Part shown: positions 47,372 through 60,601 of the stretch, in pieces | How positions within the stretch are numbered: the stretch's first letter is position 1 | Layout of the letters: each line of letters opens with the position of its first letter | DNA from: Adenanthera pavonina | Lineage: Eukaryota; Streptophyta; Magnoliopsida; Fabales; Fabaceae | Reading direction: 5' to 3' | DNA: 64,000 nucleotides | NCBI GenBank assembly: GCA_026686845.1 | Contig: JAIVEN010000001.1 | Location: forward strand, 37,688,001 to 37,752,000 | Position numbers and translations under genes: made by a program | The notes under the pieces: model-generated | The model's input: the letters and a program-made list of their open reading frames with translations, nothing else | Told to the model about the DNA's origin: nothing | Database searches by the model: none

Positions 47372-49537
47372 TGTCGCACCTAATTTTTAATTTTCTAAAA
47401 ATGAAAAAATTAAAATAAAGTAGAGTCGCAATCAAAATTTGTAAAAGAGGAATTTTGGAAAACCTTTTAAAAAAAAAATAGTTTGCGAAACATAAAGGGT
47501 TTGGAGTCGATTGCGTCATGATGTTAAGTACTCCATAACACCCGTTCATAAGAATAGTTACTTTAAGTTAATTATATGAAATCAATGTAGCCTTAAAATT
47601 TTTTTAATTACCTTTATAAAACTCGTATAAAGAAAATAAAAAAATTAAATAAATGAAATGGATTTATTTATAAAGACAGACTTGACCTAGAATAAAAGTC
47701 TAGGGCCTACGTACTCTAATATAGGGATCAAAATCTGCGTAGTTTGCATGTAAAAACTCATCTCAATGGGTTTGTGTATTTTTTTTTAAGAGAAATTATA
47801 TTGAATTATACATATTATATATAAAAAAATAATTTAGTTATTTATTTATTACTTGTGAATAAATTCACCGAGATTCCCAAAATCCCACGTGTTCACTAAT
47901 TGGTTTATATACCTATGAAAGCTTTGAAAAATCTCAAATAAAATAACTTGAAAATATATTATAAAATTATATTTAAAGAAATATTTTTATTCAAAATTTA
48001 TCAAATTTAAGAAAATCTTTAAAAAATATTTTCCATAAAATGTATAATTTGATTAGTATACCAGTGGAGGCATATCATAACACGTGGTAAATTTATTAAT
48101 CTAAACATCCATTGAGGTTTAAAAAACCCCACCAGGAAAAAATTTAAAAAAATATATATATTTTATGAGAAAATATCATATTATTATAATCGCACAAGAG
48201 AATAAGAATAATATAATCAATCACCAAACTATCATTATTATAAAGCACATAAAAGTTACTTCCTTTAAAGTTACATGTGCCTTCTACCACAACTTTGAAG
48301 GATAGGTATTTCAACTGACTTACATAGTCTTGAAAGAGAAGATATAATTATCTAATATCATAACTTTTAGAGAAAGAAAAAAGAAAAAAAAAGAATAAAA
48401 GAAAAAAAAGAAAAGAAAAAAAAATGAGTTGGAGAAAAGAAAGAAAAAAAAAGAAAGAAAAAGAGAAAAAAAAACAAGAAGGAAGAAAAAAATAATAATA
48501 AAACAAAAGAAAAGAAAGAAAGAAAGAAAGAAAAGAAAAGAAGGAAAGAAAAAAAACGAGAAGAAAGAAAAAAAATAACAAAGAAATCATTACAATATTT
48601 AAGTCCAAAAGAATATCATGAACTGTCATTCCACTAATTTAGCCAACATATTTGGCAAGTATAGCCATAATTATGTAGTTATACACCTCAGCATATGGAA
48701 CACAAATCATGATATTATAAAAATAGAACAAATCTATCTATCACCAATGAAAATATGCTTCCATCTTTATTAAGAATATTTATGGATATGGGTAATTTAT
48801 CTATAGGACCTCATAAAAATATCATACTTTGGGATCCTTAAAAACAAATTGAAGAAAAGAAAATAAAATAAAACATATCCATCATAAGCATACCTCCACC
48901 TATTGTGAGGTGTTCATCAGTGTGAATTGGTTGTTCCATGGACCTCTCAAAATATCAAATTTAGGATCCATGGAAATATTCAAGAAGAGAAGAAGATATA
49001 AGATCATATTCTAAAAAGGTTCTACCCATAAGAAAACCCCAACAATGCAATGCGATGGAATAAAGAAGATGAGAAGAAATTTCCTGCCTTAACCTTTATA
49101 AAAAAAAAAAAACCAACACCCACTCTCCACTTTTTTTCACTCTCAAACCTCCATCTCGTACTCTCTCTATTTCACTTAATTTCTTCTTTTTCTTTCCTCT
49201 TTCTCCTCCTTGCCTCTCTTCTCACCTTGCCTCTATTTATAGTGCCAAAAAGAAAATCATTCAATTAATACTTTAAAATCACAAAAATCTCTTTTATTAT
49301 TTTTCTTTGATATTCACATTGAGATTGATTAATTTGCTTTATTTTTTCCATATTAATTTGATATCAAATCTCAATCAATGATTTATTAGTTTTTTTAGTT
49401 TTATGAAAATCTCAAAAAGGAGAAAATCAAAACTCCTTAAAATATGGCAATCTTTAGGAGATATTATTTTTTTTACTATTTTATTTTATGTAAATTATTT
49501 TTTTTAAAATGGACCTGGACAAAATACGGTATTCACA
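47372..49537 (-). repeat. 3' LTR of the Tat element
   Basis: It contains a purine-rich AAAGAAAGAAA tract (48362-48592), which creates a long meaningless open frame on the minus strand, and a CT-rich segment (49130-49240). By eye it aligns with the other LTR along its full length with scattered substitutions and small indels. Confidence 0.92.
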
Positions 49538-49552
49538 GTTGCCCCTCTTTAC
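49538..49552 (-). promoter_or_regulatory. polypurine tract of the Tat element
   Basis: The minus strand reads TAAAGAGGGGCAAC directly before the LTR start TGTGAATACC. Confidence 0.65.
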
Positions 49553-51580
49553 TTATTTTTTAGGTAAGAAAGAGAAAAGGTGTGAGTTTTGAAGTTCTCG
49601 CATAAGGAACAAGTAAAGATATGAACACATATTTTGTCCTTCCATGCAATGGAAAGATGACACTAGACTCCACTAGACTTAGCCTTGATTTGAATTTAAA
49701 ACTCCCATACATGCAATACAATAAGGTGATTGGATTGCCCCTAACCTGACTAATGATCAACCTATATGCCTTGCTAGTTTTGTCCATTCGAAAAATTTTG
49801 TTTTTAAGAAAAAGAGTCACTTGAGACCTCACTTTGTTCCTTTTTCACCGTATGGGTGTTTGCCACTAAAGCGAAGAGCTGTAGGATCATTCAAGATTTG
49901 ACATTTTTCATAAATTGTGGCATGTGTAAGTACCAAGTACATGGTGAGCGAAAATAGCTAGTCAAGTGAATTGAAAATTTTAATATTAAAAGGCATTCCC
50001 ATTGGTCATGCATGAGCTATTTGCCGTCATCAGAAGTTTTCTCTTTCTCTCTCTTTATTTAAGATTAGTTCTCTTGGTTATCAAATTGGACCTAAATTCA
50101 GAATTCCCTATGACTTTATCTAAGCTCGTGGGTCCTTAACATTACTGAATATTTTCTAGTATCTCCAATGTGTCCAAATATATTAGGAACTCAACTTCTT
50201 ATTTATATGTCTTTAATTGTTTTTAGAATTAAACAGTAAGAATAGAACAATGCATACCCACCCAAGGCAACAACTAAATTTCACCTTATCTGGACCCATG
50301 CTCTAGTGCAATGAAATCATTAGGGATTCTCTTAGTTTCCCTGTACATTTTGTACTTCACTTTTATTGGGGACATTTTTCTTTTCTAGGCCGTTATGCAC
50401 TCTTTTGACGCAAAGATCAAACATTAGTGATGCAGACCCCCGGTTACTCAAGCTTACATAACCTGCTACACCAAGATGCTATTAGCACACTCATAGCTCA
50501 TACTGCACTGTGTGACGTGAAGGACAACACTTTTTGGTGAAATCCCCCGGTTACTAAGCACTTCTACAGTCAACAGAGTGGATATATATATTTTTTGCAT
50601 TTATTTTCCTTTGGGTTTTTCCAGCCTGATTCATTGTCCTCAAGGTGGATTTTTTTGGGTCCATACAGGGAATTCTATTATAGCTCTAACATGGGTATAA
50701 AATTCCACTCTCTTTTCTCTAACTCTTATAGGTTTTCTGAGGCATTGAGATCAATAAAGTAGGCTTTGCCTCTCCCAGCAAGGTCTTTTCCATACATATG
50801 GCCAGGAATCCCATTTTGAACAACATGCTTAAGGGACCCAACTATCTACCAACTGTGCCGAACCTTGTTGGTTAACCCCTATGGATTTGATTATGCTCAA
50901 TTATGTTTAAGAGTTCTTGACTTATTTTGGCACACTAAAATCAACTAGAATTTTCAACCATATAAAGGATCTTCACTTTATTTGACTAGTAGTGATGGTA
51001 TATTCTCTAAGTCCTTTATTGATTGTTATTTTCTTTATATTTAATTTTCAAATCCTCCTGACTCACATCTTATTGTGTCATACGATAACCAATGGAGTTT
51101 TCTTCGGAAATACTATTTTGTTCGCTTGGCCAACTGTTCCCATTTCCCTCAAACTGAGTTGTGGAGTTCAAAAAAGTTTTACATATAACTTCTGACTTAC
51201 TTCATTTCCCGATATTAAAGAGATAACTAAAGCAATGCTTTAGCGGTTTCAAAATGTGCATTTAAAATTGTGGACCAAACACAATAAAGATAAGGATGAA
51301 CATTTATGCATGTGATGCAATGAAGAATAGACTCTTACTATAACTAAACTATATAGGCCTAAGATGGACAATCAAATGAGGATTATTTGGCTCAATCTAA
51401 TGGAGTGATTAAACAAAATGTCAAGTTAATGAGATGCCCCTCTTTATTTAGTGACTAAGGGAGAATATCGAAAGAATAAGTCGTGCAACATTCACCACTT
51501 AGGAGTAAGTGAAGATGAAACATTGTATTATGTTTGGGCATAAAAAAATAAAATAAAATAAAATAAAATGCAATGTTAGA
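49553..51580 (-). other. non-coding 3' internal region of the Tat element
   Basis: About 2 kb between the polypurine tract and the tandem array. No protein domain is seen. The phrase CCCCCGGTTACT occurs twice (50438 and 50546), in a short imperfect repeat. Confidence 0.6.
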
Positions 51581-51582
51581 TG

Positions 51583-52390
51583 AAAATAAAGTATCTATTT
51601 TCATAGGACTTTGGTGGATGCCTGCCGTTACAGGGCTTTAGGTGCCAGCCAAGACTGGACTTTGACGATAGTGAAGTGCCTATTTTCATAGGACTTTGGA
51701 GGATACCTGCTGTTACAGGGCTTTGGGTGCTAGCTAAGACTAGACTTTGGCAATAATGAAGTGCCTATTTTCATAGGACTTGGATGGATGCTTGCCGTTA
51801 CAGGGCTTTGGATGCCAGCTGAAACTGAACTTTGGTGGTACTGAAGTGCTTATTTTTATAGAACTTTGGTGGAGGCTTGCCGTTACAAGGCATTGGGTGC
51901 AAGTTGAAACTGGACTTTGGTGACAGTGAAGTGCCTATTTTTATAGGACTTTAGTGGAGGCCTGCCGTTACAGGGCCTTGGGTGCCAGTCGAAACTGGAC
52001 TTTGGTAGTAGTGAAGTGCCTATTTTTATATGACTTTGGTGGAGGCCTGCCGTTACAGGGTTTTGGGTGCTAGTCAAAACTAAACTTTGGTGGTAGTGAA
52101 GTGTCTATTTTTATAGGACTTTGGTGGAGGCCTGCCATTACAGGGCTTTGAAAAAGAGGGGCCAACAGGAATTGGGCTTTGAGGGGCCTGCTGTTACAGG
52201 GCTTTGAAAAAATAGGGGCCAGCTGGAACTGGTTTGAGGGGCCTACCGTTACAGGGCTTTAAAAAATTAGGGGCCAGCTGAAACTGGGCTTTAAGGGGCC
52301 TACCATTATAGGGCTTTGAGGTGGTCAGTCGGAACTGGGTTTTAAGGGGCCTGCTGTTACATGGCTTTGAAAAAGAGGCACCTATCATGA
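51583..52390. repeat. tandem repeat array in the Tat 3' region (85-bp, then ~55-bp units)
   Basis: Seven units with an 85-bp period: the word TATTTT(C/T)ATA starts at 51597, 51681, 51766, 51851, 51936, 52021 and 52106. Each unit holds GTGAAGTGCC, ATAGGACTTTGGTGGA, GCCTGCCGTTACAGGG and GAAACTGGACTTTGG. From about 52160 the unit shortens to ~55 bp by losing the TATTTTCATA part and gaining AAAAAGAGGGGCC, for four to five more copies. Confidence 0.92.
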
Positions 52391-53290
52391 TGAATTCCAT
52401 TGTATTATGCAAGGCATGTGAAATGGGAAATGATGCTAATGCTGAATATATTTTTTCTTTATTTGTCTCGAAAGATGAGTGAAGAATGTGAAATTTCTCT
52501 TTTGATTTAGAACCATGTTCTTTGCCTGCCCTAATTTAATTGGGAATAAATGTAATGCATACAATGAAAGGAGCAAGATTTTTTTTTCACTTGGTTAAAT
52601 GAGTACATGAGTATAGATTATGCTTTGTTTTTCCAATTGTGCATGAGGATTTCTTAATTTTACCAGTTTGTGGAAAAAGGAAGAAAATCTAAAGGAAGTA
52701 TTGCTGTGCCTTTTTTAGAAAGCATCTAACCAAGAACTCTCATTGCAATGCGTATTTTGATGACAGTAGTGGAGCAAGCATTTGATATATGAGGGAGATG
52801 TTATTTTTGATTCTACATGATCCATCCTTCAAATTTACCATCAAAATTAATCCTCAATAGTATTGAAATCGTAAAAGTTAATTGGGAGTACACCACTTCA
52901 AATATATCACATTAAGCAATTGTTTTAATAAATGTTGTCCCTTTATGAATGCATTGATAAATGTGATATTTGGAAAGGGAGATTTCTAAAAAGATGAAGA
53001 AGAAGAGGAAAAGAAGGAAGGAAAAACTTGAACAAAAATGCATTTTTATTGAAAAGATGAAGTACAATGCAATAATCAAGATATCATGTGAGTGCAAAAA
53101 GACATAATATGAATAGTCTCCCTCTGGAATGTCCTTTGCAGATGGTTCTGTGCAAGCCTTCTAAGGATGTTGCTAAAGATATGCTTTTCATGAGTATTAA
53201 GTAAGTATTTTCCAAACGGAGCTTCTAGCCTCTTTTAGGCATAATATTTCTTGACAGCATCTGCGTTAATAGGTCTCAGTAATTCTTGAC
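52391..53290 (-). other. non-coding segment between integrase and tandem array
   Basis: No domain is seen. There is a purine-rich patch at 52985-53030. Confidence 0.5.
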
Positions 53291-53294
53291 CATC

Positions 53295-56200
53295 CATGTT
53301 AATCACAATTATCCCCTCCAGAGAATGCATTTTTGACAACATAAGGACCTTCATAAGTTGGGGCCCACTTGCCCCTGCTATCTTCTTGATTTGGCAAGAT
53401 CTTTTTTAGAACTAGATCACCAACTTTAAATTCTCTCAGTTTGAATTTCTTATTAAAGGCTCTTGCCATCCTTTTTTGGTATAATTGCCTATGGCATATT
53501 GTCGTTAGTTTTCTTTCTTCAGTCATGTTTAGTTGTTCAAACTGAGTTCGTATCCACTTATTTTCTTCTAAATCAGCTTCAACCAATATTCTTAAAGATG
53601 CGATTTCCACTTTAATAGGTGTGACAACTTCCATCCCATATACTAGGGAATATAGGGTTGCCCTTGTTGAGGTGCGTACAGTGGTACGATAACCCTGTAA
53701 GGCATATCAGAGCATTTCATGCCAGTCTTTGTAAGCTACAGTCATTTTGCCAATGATCTTCCTAATATTCTTATTTTTCGCTTCAACTGCTCCATTCATT
53801 TGTGGCCTATATGGTGCTGAATTGTGATGTTTGATCTTGAATTGTTCACAGAAGCCCTTGACTGCTACTTCGTTTAAATTAGATGCATTATCCATGATGA
53901 TTCTTTCAGGTAGTCCATACCGACAAATGATATTTGTTTTTAAGAACTTGATGAATGCTTTTTGGGTAATGCTAGAGAAAGAATTAGCCTCAATCTATTT
54001 GGTGAAATAATCAATGGCAACAAGGATGAAATGGTGCCCATTGGAAGCTTTAGGACTGATTGGTCCAATAACATCAACGACCCACATGGAGAACGGCCAA
54101 GAAGAACCATATTATACGATAGGGATGGAGGAACATTTATCTTATCTGAGTATATTTAACACTTGTGGCATTTCTTAACATAGTTAATGTAGTCCTTCTC
54201 CATCGTTAGCCAAAAATAGCCACATCTTTGGATTTGCTTAGCCCTTGTACAACCATTTGCATGTGTGCCACATATGCCTTCATAAATTTCTATCATGATC
54301 TTTTGTGCTTCTTTTGTATCCACGCAACGTAGTAAAGTACCATTGTAACTTCTCTTATATAAAATACCATTGCTGGTAAAGAAGCTCATAGCCAAATGAA
54401 AAATGGTCTTTTTATCATTTTCAGTGGTGTCCATTGGGTATGTCCTATTTGCTATATAGGCCTTAATATCATAAAACCATGGCTTACTATCATTTTCCTC
54501 TTCAATATTTGAATAATACGCTAGACAACTTCTGGTTTCAATTCAGATTGGCTGAACATGGATACTAGTGTCAAGTTGAATCATTGTTGCTAATGTAGCT
54601 AAAGCATCGGCAAAACGATTCTTATCTCGAGTCATATGATGAAAGTTAATAACCTCGAACTGCTATCAACTGTGTTAAAAGCTGTTAGTAACGAATCAAT
54701 TTTGAATCCTTAGTCCTCTATTCCCCTTTAACTTGATAAATTATAAGAGCTAAATCCCCGAAGACTTCTAGACTTCTTACTCCAAGGTTAATGGCTGCTT
54801 GAAGTCCACTAACACAAGCTTCATATTCTTTTATATTGTTAGTGTAATCAAATTCTAACTTGACGGCTACCGAAAAATTTTTCCCTTCTAGAGACACAAT
54901 TACTGCTCCAACCCCATTTCCAAATGTGTTAGTAGCGCCATCAAAATACATCTCCCATTTATCATCTTCTTTGCTTTCTTCTATGTCACATATGTCTTCA
55001 TCAGGGAACTGAAAGTCTAATGGATGGTAATCGTCTAAAGGATTTTCTACTAAATAGTCGGCAAGCACGCTTCCTTTTATAGAATTTCGAGTCATGAATT
55101 TTATGTCATACTTAGACAATATTACTTGCCATTTAGAGACTCTACCAGCTACATGTGGGCTCTCAAATATATGCTTTAATGGATCCATTCTAGTGATTAA
55201 CCAGGTGGTGTGGTAGAGCGTATATTGCCTTAATCTCCTTGTAGTCTATACTAGCCCACAACAAGTTTGCTCAATTGTCTGGTAACATGATTCACAATCA
55301 TTAAACTTCTTGCTCAGATAATAGATTGCCTCTTCCTTTCGCCCAGAGTCATCATGTTGTGCTAGTACAACTCCCATTGATCCAGAGCATATTGTCAAGT
55401 AAAGGATCAAATCTGGTCCTAGTGTAGAAGGAACCAGAATTGGGGGATTTAGCAGATAATCCTTAATTTTGTCAAATGCTTGTTGACAATTATCATCCCA
55501 TCTCTCTGTGTTGTTTTTCTTCAGCAGTTTGAAAATTGGCTCACAAGTTGCAGTCAAGTTTGCAATAAATTTGGCAATATAATTTAGCCGTCCTAGGAAA
55601 CTTTGAACTTCTTTTTCTGTCTGAGGAGGTTGCATTTCTCGAATTGCTTTTACTTTATTGAGATCTATCCCTTTTTGGCTTACAATGAATCCCAATAATT
55701 TTCTAGAAAGAGCTCCAAAGATGCATTTATTAGGGTTCAGTCTAAGCTTATATTTGCTCAACCTTTCAAATAATTTTCTAAGGACAGCAACATGACTTTT
55801 CCCTTTAGTTGACTTAGCTACCATATCATCAACATATACCTCAACCTCCTTATGCATCATATCATAAAATAGTGCCACCATAGCTTGTTGATATGTTGCC
55901 CCAGCATTCTTCAAACTAAAGGGCATCACTCGATAATAATAAGTTTCCCACTGTGTAGTAAAAGTGGTTTTCTCTTTATCATCTTCATTCGTGAGAATTT
56001 GGTTGTACCCTGAATACCCATCCATGAACTAGTATCGATGGTTTCGTGCTATACTATCAACTAAGATGTCAATGTTAGGCAATGGAAAATCATCCTTAGG
56101 GCTAGCCTTGTTTAAATCTTGATAATCAACACACATTCATATTTTTCCATCTTTCTTTGGGATGAGAACGATGTTTGCTATCCATTGAGGGTACTTAGCT

Positions 56201-56440
56201 ACTTCTAAGAAACCCGCCTGTAATTGTTTCATCACCTTTTCTAGAATTATTAGAGACATTTTTGTAGTCACCCTTCTTAATTCCTGCTTTTTTGGCTTGA
56301 TATCGGGGAACAAAGGGATCCTATGAGCAGCAATCCTTGGATCAAGCCCAGGCATGTCTCTAGAAGACCACGCAAACACGTCCATGTACTCCTTAAAAAG
56401 TTCAATCATTTGCTCCCTTTTTTGGATTATCAACTATTTT
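53295..56440 (-). pseudogene. Tat pol: RT, RNase H, second RNase H, integrase
   Basis: 56433-56137 is the RT N-terminus (VFAWSSRDMPG, ANIVLIPKKDG). 56025-55246 continues RT with MDGYSGYNQI and the intact catalytic box YVDD (55836-55825), then the first RNase H. 55188-54718 holds KWQVILSKYDIKF and the second RNase H, with its Asp in YFDGA, Glu in EYEAC and Asp in GDLALII. 54434-54156 is the integrase zinc-binding part (GICGTHANG..CHKC; the first His is Tyr), and 54110-53707 the core with Asp in WVVDVIGP, Asp in IMDNAS and Glu in GAVEAKN. 53634-53299 is the C-terminal part (RAFNKKFKLREFKVGDLVLK) without chromodomain. Stops separate most blocks. Confidence 0.9.
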
Positions 56441-56720
56441 AAGCTCCTTGATCTTGGGAATCTTTCAACTTGTTCTACGTTGAATCTACTTTTGGAATTG
56501 TTAGAGATTCCTTCTCGATATCCTTTGATGAACTTGTCTTTTTTATTTGAGGAGGATCATCACTACTTTTTGCTTTCCAAGCAGTGGTAAAAAATTTCAT
56601 CATTTCATTCATTTCTACTATTTGAGCCTCCATAGCAATTATTCGTTCATCTAAGGCGGTAGGTTCATTCTCCTTGGTTGAACCTATTTGGTGATTTCAG
56701 AAATGTGTGTTGTAGAAATG
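56441..56720 (-). pseudogene. gag start of the Tat element, rest deleted
   Basis: The minus strand encodes ALDERIIAMEAQIVEMNEMM and a Lys/Ser-rich stretch, a coiled-coil-like gag beginning, then reaches RT-adjacent sequence within about 250 bp. The remainder of gag and the aspartic protease are not present. Confidence 0.5.
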
Positions 56721-57062
56721 CGTTGGGGGTTCCTAGTTAGATTGCTTTTGCTTTGTATGAGCAATGTTATTTTACCTATTCAAAATAATAAATAGTTAGA
56801 TTTTATTTATTTATTTTTACTTGGTGAATTGTTCAGCATCATGTTGGCATAAGGGTCTTTAGGCACAAACGCCCTCTATTCCCTATAAGAACCTTATTAT
56901 TCTACTAAGGAACATAGAGTTAACAATTGAAATGAAAGGATATTGGATCCTATCCTTGTTCAAAGTAAAAAAAAAGTCTCCTTTATAAATAAAAATGACA
57001 AATCTCTATAATTTGAATGACATTACAATATCAAAACTTGGCTATACACTTAAGTTCTTCTA

Positions 57063-58960
57063 TAACTTGATTGCATAAATGGAATCGGTGATCTCTATTG
57101 GAGTACTCGAAGGTAAAACCATGGCTTCAGCACGCCTAAATGCGTCAACAAATTCTGGAATTGTGGAGTTGGCAAGCACGATTAACTTTCTACATCGCTC
57201 CATCCATTCTTTTGCTTCCTCTGTCCATTCTAAGTAAAGTGACCTCTTGCTCTCCACGACTTCTTTCTGCTGGTTGCATTTCTTGATAAAGTTTTGGGTG
57301 GTCTCAATAGCACTCTCTCTTACTGAAGCAAGCTCATCCATCTTCTCCTATAATTATTGGGTGAGCATGTGGATCTCTTGCTGTAATTCTTCATGTGACC
57401 CACTTTCTTGAAGTTCCTTCTTGAGTGCATCATTCTCTCTGACCAACTTGACTAGTCTGGCTCGGGTATTCTGCATTTTTACATCATTGTCTTGCATCTC
57501 TCGTCAATCTTTCATTTTCCTTTTTTAATTTTTTAACCTCAGAATCTTCAGGATCCTTTTTTCTTTTCTTCTCTTCTAATCTCTCTTGTAAATGGATGCA
57601 TTCTTTTCTCAATCGGTTCAAATCCTCTTGACTTTTGAAATCTATATCTACTAGCTCTTGTAATTTATTCTCTCTTTCTTCCAAGCACTTTGTCAAGTGT
57701 TAATTAATTTCCCGCATATTATTCCCTAATAGAGGATTTTTAGGAGCATAAGTAGGATTTGACCCATTTATCATATCGTTCAACCAGATTGTATATCCTG
57801 GAGTTGGATTCACCACTTGCCTCCTAAATTCAGCTTTCCCTTTGTACACAACCCTTTGTCATGCTTCTCTAATTTTCTGGCTTAAAGGTTTCATTTCAGG
57901 TTGTCCATGTTGGACGTATATCTCTTGCACATCTTCCTTCGACGGCACATGTTGCTTGAATGCTAGTTGTCTTAATGCAAGTGAGGGATTATAGTTAACA
58001 CATCCCCTAGGTCCCATGAGAGGTATGTTTGGAAAGTTACCACAACAGTATATAACTCTTTCATCCCACCACCAATCTAACTTCCATAGGATGGCATCTT
58101 CTTTTAGCTCAATAAAAATCTTTATCCAATCATCACGAGTTAGTTCATCAATTGATGGTCGACACTTAAATGCGTCAAATGGATTTTCTGACAATTCATT
58201 TCTTCTTTGGAAGTGACGTCCCTTACCAAATAGGTGACCAAACATCCATATGTCTAACATTGCTAGGCAACATAGGATTTTACCATTCCCTTTCATATGA
58301 TAGTGAGTCAAAGTCAAATATGTCTCCACTTATATTGCAGATGTTGGATTAATTCGATCATTCTCTACTGCCTGAAATACACTTATGGAGCCTAAATCAA
58401 TTATGGCTGGTGTCGATGGAAAGAGAATTACCCTATAAATAGCCAATGCAAAGACCTTACAGAAAGTGACCCAATCTTTGTTTTCTGCCAACTTCTTCAA
58501 ATGATTTTCTAAGTAAGTTCTTGAAATTCCTTCAGTTTGTCCTGGGCAAGACATCCATATCTCTTTTGGGCATATGTCGAGAATTTTTTGCTATAGCTTC
58601 TCAAGCTGGTAATTGCCTAGGATAGTGATATACTGCTGTATTTTCATTCATGGGCATTCTGAGGATCGTACCATATTCCTCTAAGGTTAGCATATTTTGA
58701 AAATCTGGGAATGTAAAGCATTTTAGCGAAGCATCCCAATATTGACCTAATTCTACCAAAGCATGGCTGTGTATCTTCACATGCAGTAATTCCAATATGT
58801 TACCATACTTGTTTTTAAAGTCATCCTTAACCTGTCCTTTAATTAGATGACTTAATTGAATTAAACTTTCAATTGGCTATAGTTCTGCAATTAGCTTTAT
58901 TCCCTTTCCTTTGTACACTTTACTGGTGTGGCCTTGATTCACGTTTCCATTATGTGCCAT
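57063..58960 (-). pseudogene. Tat ORF1 with DUF7745-like domain and coiled coil
   Basis: The likely start ATG is at 58960. The order is: ALVELGQYWDASLKCFTFPD and TLEEYGTILRMPM (58795-58601); KDWVTFCKVFALAIYRVILFPS (58554-58330); and a longer block 58329-57859 with EDAILWKLDWWWDERVIYCCGNFPNIPLMG and ALRQLAFKQHVPS. This is the typical word order of the plant DUF7745 domain. Lys/Glu-rich coiled coils follow at 57696-57484 and 57341-57060. Ogre/Tat elements are known for an extra ORF1 before gag, of unknown function. Stops at about 58860, 58600, 58330, 57855 and 57350 break it. Confidence 0.75.
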
Positions 58961-60560
58961 TACCCTTATGCCAAGTTTTTCCAAAAATTCTGGATAATTC
59001 AACAAGTTAAACGTTAGATAATTTTTAAGTTAAAATTTCTTTTTCCTTCAAATGCATGAAGAAAAAATTTTTTATTTAAAAAAATGATTAATTTCTATTT
59101 AATGCAACTGATTTTGATATGGAAGACTTAAGGAAGAAATCTAATTCCCAAGTCTTCTAGGGCCAATTATCCTAGAGGAGAAGGGAAATCATTAACTCGT
59201 GAAAAGTCTAAAATGAATACGCGACTAAAGTTTTTTTTTTTTTAAATCTCTCCCATATCAAAATGAGTCCATTTGGCTTATAATTTATTAAAAAAAAATT
59301 CATGATTTTTATGAGGTTATCTCTTTGTGAGATATTTCTAAAATGATGAATGTAATGTAATCATGATCCATTGGGGTCAGGGATCCATAGACAAATGTTA
59401 GGCTACTAATGCATACACCATCATTGTTGTGTACCAAGTCATGCAAAGATGTTGATACATACTTTGGTGGTAAGGCCACAATGCATCGCCCTTTCCTACG
59501 TTTTTTTTAATGATAATATGCTATGAAAGAGAAGAATATACCCTCCTTTTTGTCCTATTATGGATTAGACCCTAGGGTATCGGGATGTCTAGGCCTATGA
59601 AAATTGAGTGTTAGCTAACTAGTCGGTTACTTGGGCTTATGTATCAATGTGTCAGTTTTCAAGGTTGGTTTATTGTCCTAATAAGGTCTCCAAGCTATCC
59701 CCACCAAAGAGGCAAAGACCCCATTAGTAAACTTGATCCACTAAAAACTCAAAAGTTCTACAGAGACCGACTTTACAAAATGGGTGCTTGGATGAAGTCT
59801 TTATCATAACCTCCTAGGGTTCCAAAAACCCTAAGGGGGAACTATTACAAACTTTACTAGCCTAAGGTACTCACGGTCTCGGGTATAGGGCCCAAAATGT
59901 GTGTGAGGAGAATGTGTAAGTGCTTAATGTGTGAGAAGAGCATATATACCCGAGACCTACAAGTTACCCAACCCTCTTTTGCTAAGCAGATAACAATAAG
60001 AGAAATATATAAAAAACAATATACAATAAACACATTATAGAAACAAAAAAAAATTAATAAAATAAAATTATATATCCTAATTGTAATGTCTGGCCGCTAT
60101 TTGGGATTGACGACTATCCTCACAAACCAACACAAACCTTTTCGGTGTGCTTTGTCCCATAATTGCTCCAGATCAAGTACGCTTAATTGAGGAGTTCTTA
60201 TAGGATAGGCTACCGAAAAGGTAGGTGCACCTTGTTGGCATAGATAGTACCTATCAATTCCTTTAAGCTATCCTGAATCGTATAGTCACATACCTATACA
60301 GTCTTTGGATCCCTCTCATTCTGGTATATATTTGATTCATTCATATGCCCCTCCAGCTTAGAAGCCTGCCAGGAGCTGCTCCTTGTCCGTGCCTCATCAC
60401 TTTTATCTCACCCCCTTTTTCTTGCATCGGCGATCACTCCCCTCCCATTAGCGCCCGGATGTCACATTAATCATATGAGACAAATAATATTGAAAATAAA
60501 TAACATGAAAGGAAATTAAGATAAAGTTAAGGCCACAAAATTTTGTAGAACCAACTTATA
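58961..60560 (-). other. 5' untranslated region of the Tat element
   Basis: About 1.6 kb between the primer site and ORF1, with no domain seen. A long leader before ORF1 fits this group. Confidence 0.6.
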
Positions 60561-60574
60561 TAGGCTTGACTCTC

Positions 60575-60601
60575 AAACAGTCCCCAATGAAGTCACCAAA
60601 C
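60575..60601 (-). promoter_or_regulatory. primer binding site region of the Tat element
   Basis: Directly after the 5' LTR end the minus strand reads TTTGGTGACTTCATTGGGGA, the type of sequence that follows LTRs in Tat-like elements. I could not verify the matching tRNA. Confidence 0.5.

Noticed and set aside
48348..48629. Long minus-strand open frame rich in Phe/Ser, and its twin at 61585-61884
   Set aside because: It arises from the AAAGAAAG purine tract in the two Tat LTRs and is not a protein gene.
51583..52390. Regularly spaced repeats resembling a CRISPR array
   Set aside because: The units are contiguous 85-bp tandem repeats without unique spacers, in a plant retrotransposon.
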